Below, piece by piece: positions 29,171 to 37,893 of a stretch of 64,000 nucleotides of DNA; positions within the stretch are counted from its first letter, which is position 1, and each line of letters starts with the position of its first letter. The DNA is taken from NCBI RefSeq assembly GCF_007858535.1, contig NZ_CP040174.1, positions 124,001 through 188,000 on the forward strand, written 5' to 3'. Made by a program: the position numbers and the translations under genes. The DNA comes from Arthrobacter sp. UKPF54-2 (GTDB lineage: Bacteria > Actinomycetota > Actinomycetes > Actinomycetales > Micrococcaceae). The notes beneath the pieces were generated by a model. The model was not told the DNA's origin. It searched no databases and was given only the letters and a program-made list of their open reading frames with translations.

Positions 29171-30128
29171 CGACGACCGCTCCGCCGGGGAGGTGGTGAT
29201 CGCGGTCCTGACCTACCGCCGGCCCGGGGACATCAGCCTTGCGCTCCCCCGGCTCGCCGCGCAGGCCACGACCCTCGCCGCCGGTGACCGGCCGCCGGCC
29301 ACCGTGCTGGTGATCGACAACGACCCGGCCGCCAGCGCCCAGGCGGCCGTGCAGGATATTGCCGGCACGCTGGGTCCCGGCCTGGTCCGCTATGCGCACG
29401 AACCGCGGCCCGGCATCGCCGCCGCACGGAACCGCGCCCTCGCCGACGCCGGAACCGCGGCGCTACTGGCCTTCATCGACGACGACGAAGTGCCCTCCGA
29501 ACACTGGCTCGCCCAGCTGGTGGAGCTGCAGCAGCGGACCGGGGCGGCCGCCGTCGTGGGTCCGGTGATCAGCGAGTACGAACACGAGCCGGAACCCTGG
29601 ATCCAGGCCGGGCGGTTCTTCCGCCGCCGCAGGCTCGCCACCGGCACGCCGCTGACCGTCGCGGCGACCAACAACCTGCTTCTGGACCTGGACCAGGTCC
29701 GGGCCCTGGGGCTGAGCTTCGACGAGCGGTTCGGCCTCAGCGGAGGCTCTGACACGCTCTTCACCCGCCAGCTCGTGCAGCGCGGCGGGTCCATGCTGTG
29801 GTGCGACGAGGCGGTGGTGGTGGACCGTGTCCCGGCGTCCCGGCTGACCCGCGGCTGGGTGCTGCGCCGGGCACTCCGGAGCGGGAACTCGGCGGCCCGG
29901 GTCAACCTCGAGCTCGCCGCCGCCGCGGCCCCGCGGCTGGCGGCGGCGCGGGCCTCGTCACTGGCCGCGGGTTCGCTCCGGCTGCTCGGCGGCGCCGCCC
30001 GCCTCGGCGCGGGGCTTCTGACTGGCTCGACGGCGCACCAGGCCATGGGCCTGCGCACCGCGGCACGCGGCCTCGGGATGGCCTCCGCGGCCTTCGGCTA
30101 TGTCTACAGCGAGTACCGCCGGAAGTAG
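29163..30128 (+). CDS. Glycosyltransferase family 2
   Basis: 321 residues, GT-A fold. VVIAVLTYRRPGDISLALPRL at the start, VLVIDND (49-54), ARNRALADAG (~88-97), and the metal-binding FIDDDEVP (104-111). The acceptor-side region LSFDERFGLSGGSDTLFTRQ and MLWCDEAVVVDRVPASR carry the ED-type residues of the family. The C-terminal ~80 residues are Ala/Leu-rich and may form membrane-associated helices (AARLGAGLLTGSTAHQAM). ATG at 29163 overlaps the flippase end by 8 bp. GGAGGCC lies 6 nt upstream. Likely builds the repeat unit; donor not predictable. Confidence 0.9.
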   Translation: MANDDRSAGEVVIAVLTYRRPGDISLALPRLAAQATTLAAGDRPPATVLVIDNDPAASAQAAVQDIAGTLGPGLVRYAHEPRPGIAAARNRALADAGTAALLAFIDDDEVPSEHWLAQLVELQQRTGAAAVVGPVISEYEHEPEPWIQAGRFFRRRRLATGTPLTVAATNNLLLDLDQVRALGLSFDERFGLSGGSDTLFTRQLVQRGGSMLWCDEAVVVDRVPASRLTRGWVLRRALRSGNSAARVNLELAAAAAPRLAAARASSLAAGSLRLLGGAARLGAGLLTGSTAHQAMGLRTAARGLGMASAAFGYVYSEYRRK

Positions 30129-30156
30129 TCCTCCACCCCGCCGGGGCACCGCGGCC

Positions 30157-30186
30157 TTGGTAAGCGGCCCCGGACTCGGCTAGCGT
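30157..30186 (+). promoter_or_regulatory. Putative sigma-70-type promoter of the beta-helix protein gene
   Basis: TTGGTA (30157-30162), an 18-bp spacer, then TAGCGT (30181-30186), 70 bp before the ATG at 30256. It fits an actinobacterial housekeeping promoter. A GGAGG site (30240-30244) precedes the start by 11 nt. Not tested. Confidence 0.5.
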
Positions 30187-30255
30187 GGAGGCAGGTCTCA
30201 GCCGCAGTGTCCCGCCCCGGCGGGGCCCATGACGAGACCCCGGAGGTAACCGAGC

Positions 30256-31395
30256 ATGGCCCGTCCGACCCGCAGCACCGGCGCCGCGCTTGCCGCGGCG
30301 GTGCTGGCAGCGGCCCTGACGGCCGGGTGCGGCCAGCCCGCCGCGCCGCCCCCCGCCGCCCGGGACGCCGCCCCCGTCACACCGCCGCCGCCGGTGCCCG
30401 CCCCCGCAACTGCGCCTGAGAGGACTCCGGCTCCCGCCGCCGCTGACTCACCGCCACCGGCGCCTGCTCCGGCGCCGCGGTCGGAACTCGTGGCCGGCAG
30501 CTACCGCCCCTCGGAAACCACCACCGGGGTGCCCGCCGGAACCGTGGTGAAGCCGCTCAACCCCGGCGCGGCCGAGCTGGTAATTACGCAGGACGGCACG
30601 GTCCTTGACGGCCTCGAGATCTACGGCGACGTCAAGGTCCGCGCCAGGAACGTGACGATCAGGAACAGCCGGCTCCACGGCGGCCCGGGCATCCCGGCCT
30701 CGAACACGGGCATCATCGACGCCACCGGCGCCGGCGTCGTGAACCTCGTGATCGAGGACAACACGATCATCCCGGACCGTCCCTCCTACTACCGGGACGG
30801 CATCGTCGGCCACGACTACACCGCCCGGCGCAACCACATCCAGGGCACCAACGACGGCCTCGGCATCTTCAACCGCCCCGGCGGACCACCCGGCGCCAAC
30901 GTCACGGCCGAGGCAAACTACATCCATTCGCTGACGTTCTGGTCCAACGACCCGGCCCACACCGACGGCACCCACAACGACGGCATCCAGGTGCAGGGCG
31001 GCGAGAACATCCGCATTGCCGGCAACACCATCGTGGCCAGCGCCAGTCCCGGCCGCGGCAGCGGCCCCAACCCCCGCGGCGGCCACGCCGGGATCGGCAT
31101 CATGCTGCAGCAAAACGTCGCCCGGCTGGGCAATGTGGTGGTCGAGCGGAACTGGGTGGACGACGGGCAGACCTCCATCAACATCGACCACGGCAAGTTC
31201 GCGACCATCACGGTGACGGTCGCGGCCAACTATCTGGGCCGAAACCAGTTCGACTTCGGCAACGGCTCGAAGTACCCCGTCCGCGTCATCAACCGCGCCG
31301 CCAGTTCGGTCCCGGGCCTGGCGACGAACCGCTGGGCGGACAGCCTCAACCCCCTGGCCGAGGGGCCCGCCGGCGGGATCCGTTTCAACGGCTGA
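30256..31395 (+). CDS. Secreted lipoprotein with right-handed beta-helix
   Basis: 379 residues. Lipobox LTAGC at Cys25 after a hydrophobic core (ALAAAVLAAALTAG) shows lipoprotein export. A Pro/Ala linker of ~50 residues follows, then a parallel beta-helix from ~80: short repeated strands such as VLDGLEIYGDVKVRARNVT, NLVIEDNTI, ARRNHIQG, NIRIAGNTI and VVVERNWVDD. This fold is common to polysaccharide lyases and hydrolases, and surface Asp/His residues (HTDGTHNDGIQVQGG) could form an active site. Function is unproven; a polysaccharide-active or -binding role suits the locus. It ends 23 nt from the convergent propeller gene. Confidence 0.82.
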   Translation: MARPTRSTGAALAAAVLAAALTAGCGQPAAPPPAARDAAPVTPPPPVPAPATAPERTPAPAAADSPPPAPAPAPRSELVAGSYRPSETTTGVPAGTVVKPLNPGAAELVITQDGTVLDGLEIYGDVKVRARNVTIRNSRLHGGPGIPASNTGIIDATGAGVVNLVIEDNTIIPDRPSYYRDGIVGHDYTARRNHIQGTNDGLGIFNRPGGPPGANVTAEANYIHSLTFWSNDPAHTDGTHNDGIQVQGGENIRIAGNTIVASASPGRGSGPNPRGGHAGIGIMLQQNVARLGNVVVERNWVDDGQTSINIDHGKFATITVTVAANYLGRNQFDFGNGSKYPVRVINRAASSVPGLATNRWADSLNPLAEGPAGGIRFNG

Positions 31396-31418
31396 GGCGC
31401 CGGCGGCTGCCGGCCGCC

Positions 31419-33149
31419 TTACCGGGCCGTCAGGCTGACCGTGGTGGAGTATTTGGAGTTGCCGAACGGATCCGTCACCACCACCCGGTAGCTGTGCGTT
31501 GTCCCGGGGGCGACGGTGTCCCTGAACTCCATCATCGGCCGCTTCCAGAAGGTGGTGGACAGCGTCTGGGTGCTGATCAACCGCCCGTCCCGTGAGAGCC
31601 GGTAGCTCAGCGTGCCGTTGTCCCGGTCCCAGTTGGACTGCCACTTGACCGTGATGACCCCCGGCGACGGGGAGGTCAGCGCCGGGTTGGTTGACGCGGA
31701 CGAGGAGCGGGCCCCCTCCTTGTTCGGGGCCGCGGAGCTGACCGCGAACCGGACCAGGCCCTGCTGGCCCTTGAAATTGACGTTTTTGAACTCCCCGCCC
31801 ATCACCACGTAGCTGTTGTTGCCGGTCACGGACCAGGGCCCCTGGCTCTGGCCGGTGGCGGTCCCGGTGTCCAGGTCCGGGTACCAGACCAGCAGCGAGG
31901 GCGCCGGCTTGCCCGTGAAGCTCGGATACCCGTGGATGTCCTTCGTCAGCGTGCCGGTGGCCTCCCTGCTGTAGGCCAGTCCCCGGTGCCAGGTCCGCGG
32001 CGTCGTCTCCGGGAAGCCCAACAAATTGCCGCAATAGTGGGAGTGGCCGGCCTTGTACACCGCGGTGTTGCTGGCGAACACACTGTAGGAGTCGCCGTGG
32101 CAGTCGTCGATCCACTTGACCCCCAGGTCCGTCCAGTTCGCGGCGAAGGAGCCTTCCAGGGTGCCGGTGCCGTTCATCTTCGAGTCGATGAAGCCCGTCC
32201 CGTACCAGTTCGTCCCGTCGCTGGAGAGCGAGGTGATGCCGGAGCCGGCGCCCGCATTCCGGACGACGTCGTTGACCGGCGTCACGATGTTCGCCCCCGA
32301 GAGGGCGTCGACGGCACCGAGCCCGAAACCCGGCTTGTTGGTGCCGTTCAGGGTGGTGAACAGCCCTCCCGCAACCACCTTGCTGCCATCGGGCGCCAGC
32401 ACCAGCGCGTTGACCCTGCCACCGGCAGCGATCGGTTTCCAGGGCAGCAGCGTCCCGTTGCTGGCGCGGACCGCGGCCAGCTTGGACCGGGAGGTGGACC
32501 CGACGGTGCTGAACAGGCCACCCAGGTAGACCGTCGCGGAGGTGGCTGCGATCGCCCGGACGGTCGAGGACATCCGCGGCGCCCACCCGGGGATCGTGGC
32601 GCCGGTCTGCGGGTTGAGGGCCACCACCTTGCTGGCAGGCTGGCCGTTGGCCTCGGTGAAGTCCCCGCCGACGTAGAGCCTGCTGCCGTCCGGCGAGGCA
32701 GCGACGGCCAGGGCCTGGGCGTTCAGCGAGGCCGTGAACCCGGTAAGCAGCTGCCCGGTGCTCAGGCTGTAAGCCAGGATGTTCTTGCGCTCGGTGGTCT
32801 GGGTTCCTGCGGCGGCCCCGGCCGGCCTGGCGGTGTCAAATTTGCCCACCGCATACACGGTGTCGCCGATGATGGTCTGCTGCCAGACGACGCCGTCAAT
32901 CTGCACCGTGGGCAGAGCGTCCGCGGAGACGGTGACCGGGGTGGCCGGGTCCGCCGGATCAAGAGGCGCAGTGTCCGCGGAGGCGGGAAGGGCGCCCGCT
33001 AGGACGAGCGCGGCGGCCAGCGCCGCGCTCGATGCGGCGGCCAGGCTCCGCGGGCGCCGGCCGCCCGCACGGCGACGGCCGGTGGCGCGACGCGGCACTC
33101 CGTGGGGGCCCTGCCGCGGCAGGCCCCAATTCCTCCAGGAACAGTTCAT
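31419..33149 (-). CDS. Secreted beta-propeller protein with fibronectin-like C-terminus (shorter paralogue)
   Basis: 576 residues. Arg-rich N-region followed by a hydrophobic signal (LAAASSAALAAALVLAGALPASA, cleaved near ~57). Beta-propeller blades with repeated motifs AVAASPDGSRLYVGGDFTEANGQ, VYLGGLFSTVGSTSRSKLAAV and GLFTTLNGTNKPGFGLGA, and a conserved WIDDCHGDSYSVFASNT and HSHYCGNLLGFPET. The last ~95 residues are Fn3-like (ITVKWQSNWDRD, YRVVVTDPFGNSKYS). The ATG at 33149 has GAGGAATGCC upstream. It is a close paralogue of the N-terminal 570 residues of the next protein upstream. Probably extracellular; ligand unknown. Confidence 0.85.
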   Translation of the reverse strand: MNCSWRNWGLPRQGPHGVPRRATGRRRAGGRRPRSLAAASSAALAAALVLAGALPASADTAPLDPADPATPVTVSADALPTVQIDGVVWQQTIIGDTVYAVGKFDTARPAGAAAGTQTTERKNILAYSLSTGQLLTGFTASLNAQALAVAASPDGSRLYVGGDFTEANGQPASKVVALNPQTGATIPGWAPRMSSTVRAIAATSATVYLGGLFSTVGSTSRSKLAAVRASNGTLLPWKPIAAGGRVNALVLAPDGSKVVAGGLFTTLNGTNKPGFGLGAVDALSGANIVTPVNDVVRNAGAGSGITSLSSDGTNWYGTGFIDSKMNGTGTLEGSFAANWTDLGVKWIDDCHGDSYSVFASNTAVYKAGHSHYCGNLLGFPETTPRTWHRGLAYSREATGTLTKDIHGYPSFTGKPAPSLLVWYPDLDTGTATGQSQGPWSVTGNNSYVVMGGEFKNVNFKGQQGLVRFAVSSAAPNKEGARSSSASTNPALTSPSPGVITVKWQSNWDRDNGTLSYRLSRDGRLISTQTLSTTFWKRPMMEFRDTVAPGTTHSYRVVVTDPFGNSKYSTTVSLTAR

Positions 33150-33240
33150 GGCATTCCTCAGCTCAGTGGCCGGGGACGGCGGCTGCCGCCCCCGGCGCCG
33201 GACCCCGGCATCGAACGGCGTTCTGAGCAACGCCCAGCGT

Positions 33241-33258
33241 GCCGCTTCGCGAAGCGGC
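33241..33258. promoter_or_regulatory. Perfect 18-bp palindrome upstream of the shorter propeller gene
   Basis: GCCGCTTCGCGAAGCGGC (33241-33258) reads the same on both strands with no spacer. It is 92 bp upstream of the start at 33149 and next to the terminator hairpin. It could be an operator or part of a second hairpin. No regulator is assigned. Confidence 0.45.
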
Positions 33259-33269
33259 GTTGTACAAAC

Positions 33270-33311
33270 GGGGCCGATGACGGCGGCTCCCCCGCCGCCG
33301 TCATCGGCCCC
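33270..33311 (-). terminator. Strong terminator hairpin after the long propeller gene
   Basis: 18-bp perfect stem (33270-33287 against 33294-33311) with a 6-nt loop, followed on the minus strand by GTTTGTAC. It is 21 nt after the stop of the large secreted protein gene and separates it from its paralogue. Confidence 0.8.
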
Positions 33312-33331
33312 GGATCATCAGCTCCCTCCCG

Positions 33332-36300
33332 CTACGGCCTGGCCACGGACAACTCGTCGAACCTGACGGCCACCGGCGCGTTGGTGGCGGTACTCCAGAG
33401 GTAGCTCAGCAGGCCGATGCCGCCGGCCGCCTGCAGTGACGGCGTCGAATCCGTTGCCGTCAGCCCCCAGGTGGCCGGCTCGGCCGCCCCGTCCCGCCAG
33501 ATCTTGGCCCGCACCGTGGTGGGGTTGGTTCCGGTGACCTGCACCCTAAGCCGGAGCTGGTCGTTCGCGGCCACCGTCAAGCCGGCCACCGCGGCGGACT
33601 GCAGCGTCGTCTCCGTGCCGCCGGACACCCGGGTCAGGAAGAGCGTCGCCGCCCCGGTCGCCGCGATCCGCAGCTTGGCCCGGTATTCGTCGTCGCCGAC
33701 CTTACGCCCGACCGCACCGACGTAGGTGCCGCCGCCGGTGGCGATCTTGTCCTGCGAGACCTTCACCGAGAGGTCGGTCGCGGTGGCGGAGACACCGGCC
33801 AGGGTGGCCAGCCGGGCGATCCCGCCGGAGCGGGTGGTGATGATGCCCGCGCCGCCGGCCACCGTGTAATTGGCGGCCGTACCGGCCAACGTCCAGGCGC
33901 CGCCGGTGTCTGCGGATCCCCAGCTGCCCACGAGGTCACGCCCAAACGTGTCCGCCGCGAGCAGGCCCGCCGGGGGGTTCCCGCCGACGGTGACGGCCCG
34001 GGTGACGGTGCCGGTGGCACCGGCGTTGTCGGTAACCGTGAGCGTCACCTGGTAGGTCCCGGCGGCCGCGTAGCCGTGCGAGGCCGTGGCGCCGCTTCCG
34101 GTGGCGCCGTCGCCGAAGTTCCAGGCGTACCCGGCCACGGTCCCGTCGGTGTCGGTGGAGCCGCTGCCGTCGAAACTGGCCTGCAGGCCCGTGGCGGTGG
34201 AGCTGAAGGCCGCCGCCGGGGCCGCGTTGGGGGCGGGGGCCGCGCCGCCGGCGGTGATGTTCAGGTTGTCCAGCCGCAGGACCACCGGCAGGTTGGTGGA
34301 GGAACCGGAGACGTAGCCGCCGGCGCCGGCGGCGCCCGCGGCCTGCAGGGCGGCCGTCGCGTCGCTGACAGTCAGCTGCCAGGCGGCGGGCTCGGCCGCC
34401 GAAGCGCGCCAGACCTTGCCGCTGACCGCGGTCGGCGCGGTGCCGTCCAGCTTGAGCCGGATGATCACCGGGTCGTTGGCCGCCAAGGTCAGCCCGCCCA
34501 CGGCCAACGGCCCGGCGATGGTCGTTTCGGCGCCGGCCACCACCTTGGTCAGGTAGAGCGAGACGGCGCCGTTGGCGGCCACCTTGATCTTGGCCCGGTA
34601 CTCGTTGTTGTTGGCCCGCCGGCCCACCAGCGTGGCGAACATGCCGCCGCCGTTGGGGACCTTGTCGGCCGAGACGGTGATCCGGCCGTCGTAGGCTGCC
34701 GTCGCGACGCCGTTCAGGTACGCGTACCTGCTGGCTCCGGCGGTGCCGATCGTGGCCGCTCCCGCTCCGTTGGCAACGGAGAAGTTGCTGCCGCCGCCGG
34801 CCACGGTCCAGGCTCCGCCGACGTCCGCGGTGCCAAAGCCACCGGTGGCGGTCCGGCCGAATGCGTCGGCGGCCACCACGGTGTCGGCCGGCGGGGCCGT
34901 GACTGTGACGGTGCGGGTGAGCTGGCCGGTGGCGCCGTCGTCGTCCGTCACCGTGAGGGTCACCTGGTAGCTGCCCGCCGCGGCGTAGCTGTGCGATGCG
35001 GTGGTGCCGGTTCCGGTGCCGCCGTCCCCGAAGTCCCAGGCGTAGCCGCTGATGGTGCCGTCGGCATCCGCGGAGCCGGCGGCGTCGAAGGCGGCCGTCA
35101 GGTTGTTCACGGCCGAGGTGAAGGCGGCCGTCGGGGGCTTGTTGGGCGGCGGCGCGGTGACCGTGACGGTGTTCGTCACGCTCGCGGTGCTGCCGGAGTT
35201 GTCCGTCACCGTCAGCCGCACGTTGTAGCTGCCGGTGGCCGCGTAGCTGTGCTCCGCGGTTACCCCGGTTCCGCTGGAACCGTCGCCGAAGTCCCAGGCG
35301 TAGCCGGCGATGGGTCCGTTGGCGTCGGAGGAGGTGCTGGCGTCCACCGTTGCGGTCAGGCCGCTCACGACGGAGGTGAAGGCCGCCACCGGCGGGGACG
35401 GCGGCGCGTTCACGGTGCGGCCGGAGGCCACGTAGTGGGCCTGGATCCGGGCTAGCGGAAGCACCGTGGGGTAGAGCGCGACGTCGTCGATCTGCCCGCT
35501 GAGGAAGCTGCTGTAGGGCGGCTGGCCCTTGGGCACCGTGGGCCAGTTGGGCCAGCCGGTGAGGCTGTCGCCGCCGACCCGCCAGTACCCGTCGAACGGC
35601 CAGGCGGTGGTGGTGGCCGCCCGGTTCGCAACGGTGACCCCGTCGATGGTGAGCTTCATCCCGTCGGCGCCGAGCGAGGCGACAACATGGTGCCACTGGT
35701 TGTCGTTGAAGGTCGCCGTCGAGTTGATGGCGATGCGGGTGCCGGCACTGCCGCCGGGCCGGACGCCGAAGAAGATGCGCCCGGCGGGGTCCATGTACAC
35801 GGTCCGGTCCAGGTCGGCCGAGAGGTCTGCCGGGCTGTTCCCGTAGCCGATGATCTGCCCGCCCGCGGTGGAGTCGGTGCGGATCCACGCCTCGGTGCTG
35901 AAGATGTTGGGCCGGGCGGCCAGGGTCGGGTTGCTCGCGACCGCGTCCGGGCTTCCGTTGAGGCTGATGGCGGTGTCCGCGTCGCTGTTCAGGGCGCCGG
36001 TGGCGCCGAAGCCGGCACCGGGCTGAAGTTGCAGGTCATCGTTGCCGGCCAGGTCCACGGCCGTGGAACCGGCGCCGTCTCCGAGCCGCCAGTAGTTTCC
36101 GGGCTTGTCTGCCAGGACCTGCTGGGCGTAGTTGCCCGGCGATGCCACGGAGCCCGGCACGGTAATGGTGGCGTTGTCGCTGCGGGCTTCGTTGCCGAAA
36201 GGATCCCGGACGAAGATGCGGTAGGTGTAGCTCTGGCCCGGCACCCGGGAGGTGTCCAGGTAGCTCATCCCGGGCCGCCGCCAGAAGGTGGATGCCTGGT

Positions 36301-37882
36301 TGATGGTCGCGATCACGGCGCCGTTGCGCCGGACCTCGTAGACCAGGTTCTCGTTGTCCTGGTCCCAGTTGGCCTGCCAGCGGACCCGGACGGTGCCGGC
36401 GGTCGGGCTGGACAGGGTGGGCGTCAGGTTCGCGCCGGTGACCCGGGGCCCGCGCTGGTTCGGGGCGATACTGCTTCGGGCGAAGCGGACCAGGCCCTGC
36501 TGTCCGTTGAGGTTGACGTTCTTGAACTCGCCGCCCATCGCCACGTAGTTGCCGTTGCCGGTCACGGACCAGGGCCCCTGATCCTGACCGGTGGCAGTGC
36601 CCGTGTCCAGGTCCGGGTACCAGGCCAGCAGCGACGGGGCCGGTTTGCCCGTGAGGCTCGGATACCCGTGCGCGTCATTCGTCAACGTCCCGGTGGCCTC
36701 CTTGCTATAAGCCAGCCCCCGGTGCCAAGCGCGGGGCGCCGTCTCCGGGAAGCCGGCCAGGTTCCCGCAGTAATGCGAGTGGCCGGCCTTGTATACCGCG
36801 GTGTCGTTTGCGAACATGCTGTAGGAGTCACCGTGGCAGTCGTCAATCCATTTCACCCCCAGGTCGGACCAGTTCGCGGCAAAGGAACCCTCCAAGGTTC
36901 CCTTTCCATTGTTACCGAAGTGGATATAGGCCGTCCCGTACCAGCTCGTCCCATCGCTGGACAGCGAGGTGACGCCGGCCGCGAGGCCGGCGTTGCGGAC
37001 TACGTCGTTGGCAGGCGTCGGAATGCTGGCCCCCGTGAGGGCGTCGACGGCGCCGAGTCCGAAGCCGGGCCTGTCGCTGCCGTTCAGGGTAGTGAACATG
37101 CCGCCCACGACCAGCTTGCTCCCGTCGGGGGAGAGAACGAGCGCGTCGACCCGGCCGCCGGCGGCGATCGGCTTCCATGGCAGCAGCGTACCGTTGCTGG
37201 CCCGGACGGCGGCCAGCTTGGACCGCGAGGTGGACCCTACGGTGCTGAACAGGCCGCCTAGGTAGACCGTCCCGGAGGTGGCCACGATGGCCCGGACAGT
37301 CGACGACATCTGCGGGGCCCATCCGGAGATGGTGGCGCCGGTCTTCGGGTCCAAGGCCACAACCCTGCTGGCTGGCTGGCCGTTGGCCTCGGTGAATTCT
37401 CCGCCAACGTAGAGCCTGCCGCCGTCCGGCGAGGCGGCGACGGCGAGGGCCTGGTTGTTCAAAGATGCCGTGAACCCTGTGATCAGCTCGCCGGTGCTCA
37501 GGCTGTAGGCGAGGATGTTCGCGCGCGGGGTCGTCTGGGTGCCTGTGGGTGCGCCGGCGGGCCGTGCGGTAGCGAACTTCCCCACCGCATATACTGTGTC
37601 CCCGATGACGGTCTGCTGCCAGACGACACCGTCAATCTGCACGGTGGGAAGCGCGTCGGCGGAGACCGTGACCGGCGTGGACGGGCTGGCCGGATCGGCC
37701 GGCGCAGTGTCTGCGGATGACGGCGGGGCGCCCACCAGTACCAGTGAGAGCGCCAGCGCCGTGCCGAGCAACACCGCCAGCAGTCGTTGTAGTTGATTCC
37801 ATACGGCGCCTCCCGGCGCCGGGTAGGGCGCAAACCCCGCAGCTTTCGTCTGAGCGCTCCCCAGCGTGGCGTTCCGGAACAT
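33332..37882 (-). CDS. Very large secreted adhesin-like protein: propeller, Fn3, LamG, PKD and jelly-roll repeats
   Basis: 1516 residues. Signal peptide (LLAVLLGTALALSLVLVGAPPSSA) cleaved near ~57. Order: beta-propeller ~80-470, Fn3-like ~485-575, LamG/concanavalin ~585-820 (YWRLGDGAG, WHHVVASLGADGMKLTIDG), PKD ~825-905 and ~910-990 (GYAWDFGDG twice), a jelly-roll unit ~995-1210 (DAFGRTATGGFGTADVGGAW), a third PKD ~1215-1305 (GYAWNFGDG) and a second jelly-roll unit to the end. No sortase motif, membrane anchor or catalytic residue is obvious. The ATG at 37882 has GAGGGGAAG upstream; the frame is open further to 38548. Likely binds surface carbohydrate. The first ~570 residues duplicate the adjacent 576-residue protein. 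Confidence 0.88.
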   Translation of the reverse strand: MFRNATLGSAQTKAAGFAPYPAPGGAVWNQLQRLLAVLLGTALALSLVLVGAPPSSADTAPADPASPSTPVTVSADALPTVQIDGVVWQQTVIGDTVYAVGKFATARPAGAPTGTQTTPRANILAYSLSTGELITGFTASLNNQALAVAASPDGGRLYVGGEFTEANGQPASRVVALDPKTGATISGWAPQMSSTVRAIVATSGTVYLGGLFSTVGSTSRSKLAAVRASNGTLLPWKPIAAGGRVDALVLSPDGSKLVVGGMFTTLNGSDRPGFGLGAVDALTGASIPTPANDVVRNAGLAAGVTSLSSDGTSWYGTAYIHFGNNGKGTLEGSFAANWSDLGVKWIDDCHGDSYSMFANDTAVYKAGHSHYCGNLAGFPETAPRAWHRGLAYSKEATGTLTNDAHGYPSLTGKPAPSLLAWYPDLDTGTATGQDQGPWSVTGNGNYVAMGGEFKNVNLNGQQGLVRFARSSIAPNQRGPRVTGANLTPTLSSPTAGTVRVRWQANWDQDNENLVYEVRRNGAVIATINQASTFWRRPGMSYLDTSRVPGQSYTYRIFVRDPFGNEARSDNATITVPGSVASPGNYAQQVLADKPGNYWRLGDGAGSTAVDLAGNDDLQLQPGAGFGATGALNSDADTAISLNGSPDAVASNPTLAARPNIFSTEAWIRTDSTAGGQIIGYGNSPADLSADLDRTVYMDPAGRIFFGVRPGGSAGTRIAINSTATFNDNQWHHVVASLGADGMKLTIDGVTVANRAATTTAWPFDGYWRVGGDSLTGWPNWPTVPKGQPPYSSFLSGQIDDVALYPTVLPLARIQAHYVASGRTVNAPPSPPVAAFTSVVSGLTATVDASTSSDANGPIAGYAWDFGDGSSGTGVTAEHSYAATGSYNVRLTVTDNSGSTASVTNTVTVTAPPPNKPPTAAFTSAVNNLTAAFDAAGSADADGTISGYAWDFGDGGTGTGTTASHSYAAAGSYQVTLTVTDDDGATGQLTRTVTVTAPPADTVVAADAFGRTATGGFGTADVGGAWTVAGGGSNFSVANGAGAATIGTAGASRYAYLNGVATAAYDGRITVSADKVPNGGGMFATLVGRRANNNEYRAKIKVAANGAVSLYLTKVVAGAETTIAGPLAVGGLTLAANDPVIIRLKLDGTAPTAVSGKVWRASAAEPAAWQLTVSDATAALQAAGAAGAGGYVSGSSTNLPVVLRLDNLNITAGGAAPAPNAAPAAAFSSTATGLQASFDGSGSTDTDGTVAGYAWNFGDGATGSGATASHGYAAAGTYQVTLTVTDNAGATGTVTRAVTVGGNPPAGLLAADTFGRDLVGSWGSADTGGAWTLAGTAANYTVAGGAGIITTRSGGIARLATLAGVSATATDLSVKVSQDKIATGGGTYVGAVGRKVGDDEYRAKLRIAATGAATLFLTRVSGGTETTLQSAAVAGLTVAANDQLRLRVQVTGTNPTTVRAKIWRDGAAEPATWGLTATDSTPSLQAAGGIGLLSYLWSTATNAPVAVRFDELSVARP

Positions 37883-37893
37883 GTGCTTCCCCT

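Noticed and set aside
36650..37750. Possible recombination hotspot or IS remnant at the two similar propeller genes
   Set aside because: The likeness is full-length coding homology of paralogues with intact frames; no inverted terminal repeats or target duplications seen.
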